Source: a virus
Reading direction: 5' to 3' (one strand)
IMG/VR virus record: IMGVR_UViG_3300028146_000016
Location: 1 to 46,703 of that record
DNA length: 46,703 bases
Positions 8,165 to 14,260 of the stretch are shown one piece after another (position 1 is the first letter of the stretch; every line of letters starts with the position of its first letter). A program made the translations under genes and the position numbers. Under the pieces are notes generated by a model, which saw only the letters and a program-made list of their open reading frames with translations, had not been told where the DNA came from and did no database searches.

Positions 8165-9283
8165 TCAAAATCGGGTCAGCCAGTCGAGCTCGGCGCGCTC
8201 GGGGTACTCGCCGTACCAGCCCTTGGGATTGGCGTAGAGGCGAGCGAGCGTGGCGAAGTATTCCTCGTACATCAGGCTGACACGCTCCATCGCGTAGTTG
8301 GCCTTGGCGTACATCCTGCAGACCTTGGGGCTGATGCGGTCGATGTTGCGCGCCGCCCAGACGAACTGCTCGAGCGTGCGGCAGCGGTAACCGACGATGC
8401 CGTGGGCCACCGTGTCGCTGAACGCCCCGAAGTCGGTCGTTATCACCGGCGTGCCGCAGAGCAGGCTCTCGATCACGGTGCCGCCGAAGGGTTCCAGATA
8501 GGTCGTCGGCACGAAGCTCGCTTGCGCCCGCGACAGCAACCGGCCACGTTCCTCGATGCCGATGCAGCCGACGTGGGTATGGAGTCGCGGCGGCTTGATC
8601 TGCTCGAATGGATTTCCTTGCCCGGCCGTGATCAATTCAGCGCCGATCGCATCGCAAACCCGAGCCGCAATTTCCCAGCCCTTGGCGGGCGTGGGTCGGG
8701 CGAGCATGAAGAAGTAGTCGTCCTTCTCCGCGGAAAACGGATAGTCGGCCAGATCGTAGTAATTGGGGATCACGGCGTCGTAGAGGCTCGGAGTCATCAT
8801 CCGGCCCTCCTTGCCGTAGAGGTAGTGCATCCACGGATAGCTTTCAAAGACGCGGTGGGGGGCGAAGGTGTGCTCGTAGCCGATGCCGGGCTCGACCACG
8901 ATCGGCAGCTTTCCAGCGAGCTCCTGCGCGATCGGCTGATGATTCAGGCCAAACCCGCAGAGCAGGAAGTCCCGTGGCTGACTGCGCCAAGCGATTTCCT
9001 CGGCTGCCCGACGCTGGAATTCCCGGTAAGCGTCATTGTCGCGCCCGGTATCGAACGCCGTGGTGCGCCAGTCGTAGGGGTGAGAGCGTTCGTAGGTTTC
9101 ACGTGAAACAACGCTCACGTGCTCGGTCGCTTCGACCTCTGATCCTTCCGTACCGTAGTGATAGACGGTGTGGCCGGCACGGTGGAGCATGGCGCACAGC
9201 AGCCGGATCTTCTGGCTGAAGGCGTCGACGCTGTACTCGCGGTGGGTCTTGGCGTGGCTGACGCCGAGAACGTGAAAGCGCAT
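8165..9283 (-). CDS. Glycosyltransferase, GT-B fold (GT4-like)
   Basis: A 372-aa protein. The C-terminal half has the GT4 donor-site pattern EPFGGTVIESLLCGTPVITTD (about residues 275-297), preceded by FFMLARPTPAKGWEIA. The N-terminal half starts MRFHVLGVSHA and includes LRLLCAMLHRAGHTV-like sequence, typical of the acceptor-side Rossmann domain. It should transfer a sugar from a nucleotide-sugar to an acceptor that the sequence does not identify, either host surface glycan (superinfection exclusion) or phage DNA or protein. The start has GGGGAG 8 nt upstream. It lies upstream of TerS in the same direction. Confidence 0.85.
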   Translation of the reverse strand: MRFHVLGVSHAKTHREYSVDAFSQKIRLLCAMLHRAGHTVYHYGTEGSEVEATEHVSVVSRETYERSHPYDWRTTAFDTGRDNDAYREFQRRAAEEIAWRSQPRDFLLCGFGLNHQPIAQELAGKLPIVVEPGIGYEHTFAPHRVFESYPWMHYLYGKEGRMMTPSLYDAVIPNYYDLADYPFSAEKDDYFFMLARPTPAKGWEIAARVCDAIGAELITAGQGNPFEQIKPPRLHTHVGCIGIEERGRLLSRAQASFVPTTYLEPFGGTVIESLLCGTPVITTDFGAFSDTVAHGIVGYRCRTLEQFVWAARNIDRISPKVCRMYAKANYAMERVSLMYEEYFATLARLYANPKGWYGEYPERAELDWLTRF

Positions 9284-9315
9284 GATGGTCTCCCCGGTTG
9301 ATCCTGACTGCCCTC

Positions 9316-9321
9316 AGTATA
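9316..9321 (-). promoter_or_regulatory. Possible -10 box for the glycosyltransferase gene
   Basis: TATACT on the minus strand lies 32 nt before the glycosyltransferase ATG, with GGGGAG as ribosome site. No good -35 box stands 16-18 bp upstream, so the call is weak. Confidence 0.25.
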
Positions 9322-9334
9322 ACCGACAAAACAA

Positions 9335-9365
9335 CGCCCCGCCACTCTCGGCGAGGGACGGGGCG
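9335..9365 (-). terminator. GC-rich hairpin, probable terminator
   Basis: CGCCCCG (9335-9341) pairs with CGGGGCG (9359-9365), and CTC/GAG pair within the loop. Read on the minus strand the stem is followed by TTGTTTTGT, the usual look of an intrinsic terminator. It lies in the 333-bp gap between the divergent glycosyltransferase and early operon (9284-9616). Apart from the hairpins and promoter listed here I see no gene in that gap. Confidence 0.5.
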
Positions 9366-9473
9366 CTGCGGCACGCCCCGCTCGGGGAGGAGGACAGGAC
9401 GCGCCCAAGCCGCCAAGACCAGGGAAAGCCCGGCGACAGCCGCAGTGTGAACCCGGCGGCCAGAAATGACAAC

Positions 9474-9499
9474 GCCCCGCGAGAGAGAGCCCGCGGGGC
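9474..9499. terminator. Second GC-rich hairpin
   Basis: GCCCCGCG (9474-9481) pairs perfectly with CGCGGGGC (9492-9499) around a 10-nt AGAG-rich loop. Like the hairpin at 9335 it is preceded by ACAACGCCCCG, so the two look like copies. The tail on the minus side is GTTGTCATTTCT, giving a weak terminator signature. Confidence 0.45.
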
Positions 9500-9557
9500 G
9501 CCGCTGCCTTGTGCGCCGATGGCAGGTGTCGGGTCAATGGCGGTTGGGCCTTCGCGC

Positions 9558-9587
9558 TTGACATCCTGCCACCAACAGGATTCTAAT
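9558..9587 (+). promoter_or_regulatory. Early promoter with palindromic operator
   Basis: TTGACA (9558-9563), an 18-bp spacer and TCTAAT (9582-9587) form a near-consensus sigma-70 promoter for the rightward gene at 9617. The spacer holds an inverted repeat, ATCCTG (9563-9568) and CAGGAT (9576-9581), which ends one base before the -10 box. A dimeric regulator bound there would block RNA polymerase. The regulator is not identified. Confidence 0.6.
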
Positions 9588-9616
9588 GCAAGCGTCAGTG
9601 GCAATAGACAAAAACT

Positions 9617-9976
9617 ATGGGCCTAACCACCGATTACCGCCGCCTCGCCGCCAGCGCTCCAAAGAAAGCGCGGCACAAGTCGTTCGCCGATCCCACCCCC
9701 CCGCGCGACAAAGCACTGCTCATCGAGCAATGCGCGGTCGGTAAGCCGGCGCACCTGTCGCAACTCGTTCCTCCTCTCGGAGTCGCCCGCTACTATCTGC
9801 GGGTCCCGGCCTCCAAATACCAACACGCACTCAAGGCCGGCTGTCGCTGGGATACCTCGATTCACCGTCTGTACATCGACAATCCGAATCCCCTGTCCGA
9901 CTTCGCAGCCTGGAAGCCATCCCTCTATCGGCCTCCAGCGGCAAAATCCGCCGTCAACGGACCCGAGGCGCCCTAG
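9617..9976 (+). CDS. DUF5710-type small protein
   Basis: A 119-aa protein. Residues about 60-100 (YYLRVPASKYQHALKAG, then RWDTSIHRLYID and FAAW) match the pattern of the DUF5710 domain: a short YLxVP strand, a conserved GxRWD and an aromatic end. This domain occurs in DNA-handling and plasmid or phage proteins and may bind nucleic acid, but its function is not established. The N-terminus is basic. It is the first gene after the promoter at 9558. I see no clear ribosome site before the ATG. Confidence 0.65.
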   Translation: MGLTTDYRRLAASAPKKARHKSFADPTPPRDKALLIEQCAVGKPAHLSQLVPPLGVARYYLRVPASKYQHALKAGCRWDTSIHRLYIDNPNPLSDFAAWKPSLYRPPAAKSAVNGPEAP

Positions 9977-10271
9977 CTCCGCTCAAATAACGGATACCCG
10001 GCCCCTATCGGCCGCCAAGGCGTAATGGCGGGCAGCCTCCTCTCTGCCCCGCGGCATCAGCGCAAATTTTCCCCGCGCGCGCTATGGTCGAATATTGACT
10101 GTCGCAATCAGATCAGCATTATCCTGATCCTGTGTTGCATTGCAGCATAGCCATTTCCTGTTTTTCTTCAGCAGCGGGAAACACTGCATTACGCAAATTT
10201 CGCCGGATCGCGATTTGCTCCCCCCACCCCCTACACTGGCCAGGTGGGGCCCGGACGGTCTGGGCCCGGCC

Positions 10272-10280
10272 TTATCCACC
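10272..10280 (+). promoter_or_regulatory. DnaA-box-like site
   Basis: TTATCCACC matches the DnaA box TTATCCACA at eight of nine positions. It is single and so weak alone, but it lies in the repeat-rich non-coding region. Confidence 0.4.
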
Positions 10281-10470
10281 CCTGCGGTGGGAAACGGTGA
10301 GTTGACATAACACCCGTTACCCGACGTGAGTGGAGCGAAGTGGGGAATGATGCATAGTGATCACTAACGTCGGACGGTACATAAGCCAAGCTAATGGGGC
10401 CATAAACCAGACTGATGGACGGACAGGAGCAAGCAGGAATGCGTACCCACGTCCGTTTCAAACGAACGCT

Positions 10471-10530
10471 TGTCCCGGCAGAATGACCGTTGTCCCGGCG
10501 AAGTGACGGATTGTCCGTCGAAATGACGGT
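10471..10530 (+). repeat. Three tandem 20-bp repeats (iteron-like)
   Basis: Copies start at 10471, 10491 and 10512. The shared pattern is TGTCC, then GRCGAARTGACGG-like sequence. The 20-21 bp spacing puts each copy on the same helix face, as in iterons. An alternative is the remnant end of an IS21-like element, whose ends carry similar TGTCC...TGAC repeats. No transposase or helper gene of that family is near. Confidence 0.55.
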
Positions 10531-10533
10531 GGT

Positions 10534-10604
10534 GGCTCATAACCTGAGCTACGCACAATGTGCGCAGGCCCATAACGAAACAGTATTGGACGCCTACGCA
10601 CAAT
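10534..10604 (+). repeat. Interleaved direct-repeat pairs
   Basis: GGCTCATAAC (10534) recurs as GGCCCATAAC (10567). CTACGCACAAT occurs exactly twice (10549-10559 and 10594-10604). They lie 40-110 bp before the gene at 10647 and probably bind a regulator of that operon or form part of an origin. Confidence 0.5.
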
Positions 10605-10646
10605 CAGCGCATTCTGCAAGCGTAGTCCAACCACAGAGAGGGAATT

Positions 10647-10832
10647 ATGCGCTACTACATCAACGGATCGCCGGTCAGCAAGCAACGCGCCGAGTCACGC
10701 TTTGCCTATCGTTACCTGATGCTCTACGGGGCCGACCTGGAACCGGGCGAGTTCGACAGCTACTGTGCGAGCGAGGAAGGCCGCGATGCACTGGCCGATG
10801 TCGCGCCTGATCTGGAAGTCATCGCGAGCTAG
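10647..10832 (+). CDS. Small early protein
   Basis: A 61-aa acidic protein of unknown function, beginning MRYYINGSPVSKQRA. It has conserved-looking aromatic residues and an EPGEFDSYCASEEG middle. AGAGGG lies 6 nt before the ATG. It is the first gene after the repeat region. No motif points to a function. Confidence 0.6.
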   Translation: MRYYINGSPVSKQRAESRFAYRYLMLYGADLEPGEFDSYCASEEGRDALADVAPDLEVIAS

Positions 10833-10900
10833 CCCGCACACGACAGCCCGTTGTGGCTGTCGCCTGCCGGTTGGCGGGATTGACCAGAGAGGAGCACGAC

Positions 10901-11134
10901 ATGGCAAAGTACAACGGACACAAGAACTGGAACCACTGGAACGTGTCGCTGTGGATCAACAACGACGAAGGGCTGTACAACCTCGCGCGGGAATGCGTGC
11001 GCAAGAGCCGTAGCCGCACCGAAGCCGCCGGCGCCATGCTCGGACTGCTGCGCGACGACGGCACCAACAAGACACCCGATGGCGCGCCCTACAGCCTGTC
11101 AACGGTGCGGGCCGCGATGTCGGGAATGGTATGA
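10901..11134 (+). CDS. Conserved small phage protein
   Basis: 77 aa starting MAKYNGHKNWNHWNVSLWINN. The NWNHWNVSLWINNDEGLY pattern is one I recall from many phage early regions, where these proteins have no known role. A TPDGAPYSLSTVRAAM stretch follows near the C-terminus. GAGAGGAGC precedes the ATG by 6 nt. An in-frame upstream start at 10853 exists but lacks a ribosome site. The stop overlaps the next start (ATGA). Confidence 0.7.
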   Translation: MAKYNGHKNWNHWNVSLWINNDEGLYNLARECVRKSRSRTEAAGAMLGLLRDDGTNKTPDGAPYSLSTVRAAMSGMV

Positions 11135-11325
11135 GCGCCCACCCCAGCCCGCTCGAGCTGCGCCAAGCGCGCGAGGCTGCCGGCTTGACGCAGGGCCGCG
11201 CCGCGGGGCTGGTCGGTTCCAGTCTGCGGGCGTGGTCGGCGTGGGAGACCGGGGATCGTCGCATGCCGGTCTCCAAGTGGGAGCTATTCAGGATCAAGAT
11301 TGCACGCGAGACAGAGAGGAAATGA
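11131..11325 (+). CDS. Helix-turn-helix regulator, XRE-like
   Basis: A 64-aa single-domain protein. Residues 8-48 (LELRQAREAAGLTQGRAAGLVGSS, then AWSAWETGDRRMP) fit the XRE/Cro helix-turn-helix, with LTQ starting helix 2 and the WSAWETG that follows helix 3. It is likely a DNA-binding repressor or activator of early genes. No toxin partner is apparent next door. It is translated with the previous gene through ATGA. Confidence 0.75.
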   Translation: MSAHPSPLELRQAREAAGLTQGRAAGLVGSSLRAWSAWETGDRRMPVSKWELFRIKIARETERK

Positions 11326-11327
11326 TC

Positions 11328-11537
11328 ATGGATAAACTGAAAACGAACGCCGAAGCATTGCAGATACTCATAGAAGCAAGCGGACGGTATCGACGCGGAG
11401 CAGGTCAAGGACTTCCGCAATGGCCCAGTGTCGAAGAACGAGAACGAATTCTGCTCGCCGCAATGAAGTTGTGGCATCGAGCCTATGGCTACGATTTCGA
11501 TAACCAGTCGGCCAAGAATCTAGGCTTGATGGACTGA
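11328..11537 (+). CDS. Small early protein
   Basis: A 69-aa protein of unknown function beginning MDKLKTNAEALQILIEASGRY. It is mostly helical, with a WPSVEERERILLAAMKLW stretch. The ATG at 11328 was chosen because AGAGGA stands 7 nt upstream. An in-frame ATG at 11322 overlaps the previous stop and would add two residues. The neighbour at 11540 has a similar Arg/Ala/Tyr-rich start, so the two may be distant paralogues. Confidence 0.6.
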   Translation: MDKLKTNAEALQILIEASGRYRRGAGQGLPQWPSVEERERILLAAMKLWHRAYGYDFDNQSAKNLGLMD

Positions 11538-11539
11538 CC

Positions 11540-12133
11540 ATGATGACACGACGCGAAGCGTTCAAAATCGTTATGCGCGCAGCCAACAAGTACAGCCGTT
11601 GCGGATCATCTCAAGTGGCCGCAACGATTCCATCTGATGATGAACGGGCAAAGATACGGGCCGCATCAGAAAAACTGCTGAAAGTTGAGCAATTAGTAAT
11701 CAGGGCGCACCTCCCAAGGACGACTGCCGGAACGGGAGCCATGGGAACCGACCAAGATGAGATGGATTACGCGCTGTCCATTGCCAAAACTGTTCTTGAT
11801 CGAGTCAATGCCGATCCCGATGACGATTGGGCAATTATTTCCAGAAACCTTCTACGATCGGAGGAGACTGTTTTCTCTCTGAAGGAAGCGAACGACATGC
11901 TGCTGTCAAGAGCGGAAGATGCGGAGCTAGAATTGGTAATTGTAAATGCCGAAAAGACGAGTGCGCCGCCTACTGTTAATCAAGGATGGCAAAACGAAAT
12001 GCAATTGAACGCGGGCCGCTACGTTTGGATCAGAGCGAACCAAATGAAATTGTTAGGAAAGACTTCGGCCGAGGTTGACGCTTCGATTGATCTAGCAATC
12101 GCCAACAGAAACAATAAATCAGATCACCCATGA
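11540..12133 (+). CDS. Hypothetical protein with long helical region
   Basis: A 197-aa protein of unknown function, beginning MMTRREAFKIVMRAANKYSR. The first 60 residues echo the neighbour at 11328 (helix, SGxxYxR, then SDDERAKIRAA). The middle is acidic and helical (about 85-145), and there is no membrane segment or catalytic motif. Base composition is visibly more AT-rich than in neighbouring genes, which may mean recent acquisition. The stop overlaps the next micro-ORF (ATGA). Confidence 0.6.
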   Translation: MMTRREAFKIVMRAANKYSRCGSSQVAATIPSDDERAKIRAASEKLLKVEQLVIRAHLPRTTAGTGAMGTDQDEMDYALSIAKTVLDRVNADPDDDWAIISRNLLRSEETVFSLKEANDMLLSRAEDAELELVIVNAEKTSAPPTVNQGWQNEMQLNAGRYVWIRANQMKLLGKTSAEVDASIDLAIANRNNKSDHP

Positions 12134-12201
12134 GCGTCCTCGCCATTCTCGCCGTGACGCTGGCGCTCGAGTTGGGCGCCGCGTGGTGGTGGCGGGGCTA
12201 G
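12130..12201 (+). CDS. Micro-ORF, one membrane segment
   Basis: 23 codons encoding MSVLAILAVTLALELGAAWW and three more residues. A single hydrophobic helix fills most of it and ends in three tryptophans, typical of a membrane interface. The ATG overlaps the stop of the upstream gene. Its own stop overlaps the convergent gene at 12198. It could be a real small membrane protein or chance. The coupling is its main support. Confidence 0.4.
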   Translation: MSVLAILAVTLALELGAAWWWRG

Positions 12202-12515
12202 GCGTCGTCCTCGCCGGGCTGGCGGCTGCGTAGCGCATCTCGCAGGCTTTGCCAGCCCCGTGGTGGTGGAGCTGCACTCTTCGGTAGCTTGCGAAAACCG
12301 GGATAGTGCTGCCGGCAATACCAGGGTCCACCGCCGGTCGTACTGTCCGACAGTGATCCTGGTTTGTCGCAGCGGGCGCCGTTGATCGGATCCACATCGC
12401 AGCAGCGCCACCAGTTAGGGTCTCGGGGCAGCGCCTTGGTTTTCGGCTTTCCGGTGTCGCAATGCGGGCAGAACTCGCCGTCAACAGCCATACCGCAGGT
12501 AGGACAGTTTTTCAT
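12198..12515 (-). CDS. Zinc-ribbon protein
   Basis: 105 aa. The N-terminus has CPTCGMAVDGEFCPHC (residues 4-19), two CxxC knuckles of a zinc ribbon. Further Cys/His residues (CCDV, CDKPG, WYCRQHYPG) suggest a second metal site at about 37-72. No catalytic domain is visible. It is the last gene of the leftward early operon, just after the replication protein, and may bind nucleic acid or protein. It converges with the rightward early genes. Confidence 0.65.
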   Translation of the reverse strand: MKNCPTCGMAVDGEFCPHCDTGKPKTKALPRDPNWWRCCDVDPINGARCDKPGSLSDSTTGGGPWYCRQHYPGFRKLPKSAAPPPRGWQSLRDALRSRQPGEDDA

Positions 12516-12519
12516 CGGT

Positions 12520-13245
12520 TCACCTCACGGGTTCGCATTCGCAGCGCCGAATCCAGTTGCGCCAGGTGGCGTGCCAGTTCTGCTTGACCGCGCCGGCGCC
12601 GGATCGTCCGAGCCAGTAATCGCGGAAGGTAATGGACTCGCGGACGACGCCTTGTGACGTCCAATCTGGTCTGATCTGCAAGGCCCATTCAAGCCACTCG
12701 TCGGGTAAACGCCAGTCCTCGGGTAGTCGGGTGCCTTTTGTCGACGGGGTTTTCTGTCTGGGGACGCGCGCAGCGCGGACCAAAGACGTTGAACTGCTTT
12801 TATCAACACCTACACCTACTTCTACACCTACTTCAGCCGGAGGTCCGCAGAGGTCCGCAGGAGGCCGCATGTGTTCCGCATGCGTTTTTTTGTCAAACCT
12901 TTGTTTTTCCTCGTTTGTTGCCCACGGGGATAAGGGCCAGACATGACCCAACCAGCGGCAAGACTGGCGGAAACGGGGAATGTGGAGGTAGGGCTTGCTG
13001 TCCGCGGTGTAGCGCCTGGTGAGGTCGACGTCGACCAGATCGCCGAAACATTTGGCTGCCTTTTCCGGAGTGTCGATGCCGTAGGGGCGCCACAACCGGA
13101 CAAGGCGTTGTGGACCGGCCGGCATGTCGCCGAAGGTATCCACCGTGAGTACGCAGGCGATCCAAGCCGCCCGATCGGCATTGTCCTTCAAGGCGAGCCA
13201 AGGCTCGGACTCGATGAGTTCGGCGCGTAGGATGCGGTTGGGCAA
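12520..13245 (-). CDS. Phage replication protein, DnaT/O-like
   Basis: 241 aa. The N-terminal half (IESEPWLALKDNADRAAWI, then DTFGDMPAGPQRLVRLWRPYG and YLHIPRFRQ) resembles the winged-helix domains of phage initiation proteins. A variable linker follows (about 120-170). The C-terminal domain (LPEDWRLPDEWLEWA, FRDYWLGRSG, then NWHATWRNWIRR) matches the DnaT-type DNA-binding domain of phage replication proteins. It probably recruits the host helicase at the phage origin. No helicase or loader gene is seen in the window. Confidence 0.8.
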   Translation of the reverse strand: MPNRILRAELIESEPWLALKDNADRAAWIACVLTVDTFGDMPAGPQRLVRLWRPYGIDTPEKAAKCFGDLVDVDLTRRYTADSKPYLHIPRFRQSCRWLGHVWPLSPWATNEEKQRFDKKTHAEHMRPPADLCGPPAEVGVEVGVGVDKSSSTSLVRAARVPRQKTPSTKGTRLPEDWRLPDEWLEWALQIRPDWTSQGVVRESITFRDYWLGRSGAGAVKQNWHATWRNWIRRCECEPVR

Positions 13246-13338
13246 AAGCGACCCCCTTATGGTCAGGAAAGGTTCTCCGGGGTGCCCCGATAAGGGCGGG
13301 GCAAGCGTCGGCCAACGCGTGCCCCGGATTGCCTTCGA

Positions 13339-13530
13339 TTATCCGCGCGGCGGGGCGCTCGTCAAGGCCGGATCAGCACAGGCTGCTGCTTTCTGTGCCA
13401 GCATGGCTTTCCATGCCCCGTAAGGACCAAGAACGAAACGACCGTCCGGCGCTTTCCATACGTTCATCCTGACGCGCTCCCAACCGGCTGCGGCCAACTC
13501 GGCGATCCATTTCTCCGGGTCTTGGCTCAT
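13339..13530 (-). CDS. Small conserved phage protein
   Basis: A 63-aa protein beginning MSQDPEKWIAELAAAGWERV. A GWxxVxxNVWKxPDGRFVLGPYGAW pattern suggests a small alpha/beta domain of the kind seen in phage early operons. Its function is unknown. The start at 13530 was chosen over a longer frame to 13584 because the upstream residues look non-conserved and TGGAGCG lies just before the ATG. Confidence 0.55.
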   Translation of the reverse strand: MSQDPEKWIAELAAAGWERVRMNVWKAPDGRFVLGPYGAWKAMLAQKAAACADPALTSAPPRG

Positions 13531-13645
13531 CGCACGCTCCAGCGCCAGTCCGGCGCGACAGGTATGACTGCCCGGCGCCAACACGTTGCCAGACGGTATC
13601 CGTGCCGGCCTGGATCGCGGCCAGAACGCGGGCGCGCAGGGTCAT
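13373..13645 (-). CDS. Doubtful ORF overlapping its neighbour
   Basis: The ATG at 13645 overlaps the stop of the gene at 13642-13860 (ATGA), which argues for translation. The product begins MTLRARVLAAIQAGTDTVWQ, a plausible helical start. However, most of its length overlaps the better-supported gene at 13339-13530 in another frame, and the tail looks random. A short real gene with a later frameshift is possible. Confidence 0.2.
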   Translation of the reverse strand: MTLRARVLAAIQAGTDTVWQRVGAGQSYLSRRTGAGACDEPRPGEMDRRVGRSRLGARQDERMESAGRSFRSWSLRGMESHAGTESSSLC

Positions 13646-13860
13646 TGGTCGGGATCGAACCCGAAGCGTCGGCATAGCCCATGCGCCAAAGTGCTACCGC
13701 AGGAGAATTCCTCGCCGACAATGACCCACAGCGAATCGCGGCGCCGCTTGGCGCGACGAGCGCAGTTGTTCATGGCGCGCTGCAGCAGAACGCCGTCCGA
13801 GTACAAAGTACCGGACTTGGCCATCCGTTCGTTGTCATCAATGGTGATGTCGGTCATCAT
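13642..13860 (-). CDS. Small early protein
   Basis: A 72-aa protein of unknown function. It begins MMTDITIDDNERMAKSGTLYS and has a very basic middle (NNCARRAKRRRDSLWVIVGEE) and three Cys. It may bind nucleic acid, but no named domain was recognised. It lies in the leftward early operon between the DUF1064-like nuclease and the small genes before the replication protein. Confidence 0.5.
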   Translation of the reverse strand: MMTDITIDDNERMAKSGTLYSDGVLLQRAMNNCARRAKRRRDSLWVIVGEEFSCGSTLAHGLCRRFGFDPDQ

Positions 13861-13888
13861 GCCGCCCGACCGCCGCGGTAGTAGGCCA

Positions 13889-14188
13889 TCAGAACAATTC
13901 CCGCGTCCAACCCCCGCCCGCCCTCTTAGCGCGCGCCGTCACGGCAATGAACTGGAACGGGTAGAGGTCGGCGGCAACCTTGATCTTGACCCGGGCATCG
14001 TCGCGCCAGAAGCCCTTGACCTCGTGCAGCTCGAGCCCGCGATCGGCGGTCATGACGGCGAAGTCCGGGGTGTAGAAGGTGTTGTCGGCAAGCCTGAGCT
14101 TCACCCCTTCGAACTTCCACCACAGGATGAAACCGGCGAACTTCTGGGCATCCAGGTAGGCGGCATACGCCTGCTCCGATTTGTTCAT
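13889..14188 (-). CDS. PD-(D/E)XK nuclease-like protein, DUF1064 type
   Basis: 99 aa. FYTPDFAVM (P41, D42) and LHEVKGF (E56, K58) form the acidic/Lys core of the PD-(D/E)XK fold. MNKSEQAYAAYLDAQ plus a WWKFEGVKLRLADN strand fit the DUF1064 phage family. It probably cuts or binds branched or recombination DNA, though the family's activity is not settled. The same reading frame continues upstream of the ATG with family-like residues (GRLPTGQ) up to the methyltransferase stop. There is no ATG, GTG or TTG there, so a CTG start or a shortened gene is possible. Confidence 0.75.
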   Translation of the reverse strand: MNKSEQAYAAYLDAQKFAGFILWWKFEGVKLRLADNTFYTPDFAVMTADRGLELHEVKGFWRDDARVKIKVAADLYPFQFIAVTARAKRAGGGWTRELF

Positions 14189-14260
14189 CTGCCCGGTCGG
14201 CAGGCGCCCGAGCGCGAACCGCCCCGCCGCCGCCGCCGACGCCGCCGCCGCTAGGGGGCG

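Larger units (their letters stand above)
9977..10646. other. 670-bp non-coding region, candidate replication origin
   Basis: No convincing gene is present. From left to right it holds a possible promoter (TTGACT 10095-10100, CATTAT 10117-10122) with an ATCAG/CTGAT inverted repeat over the -10, and a GGGCCCGG direct repeat near 10247-10269. A DnaA-box-like TTATCCACC follows at 10272-10280. TTGACATAAC at 10302-10311 is also present on the minus strand just before TerS. Three tandem 20-bp repeats (10471-10530) and two interleaved repeat pairs (10534-10604) complete it. This concentration suggests an origin and/or the early control region. Confidence 0.45.

Noticed and set aside
9314-9604. A 96-codon minus-strand frame
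   Set aside because: It runs through two GC-rich hairpins and the early promoter and has no ribosome site.
10082-10279. A 65-codon minus-strand frame in the non-coding region
   Set aside because: No ribosome site, no coupling and random composition. It lies over repeats and a promoter-like sequence.
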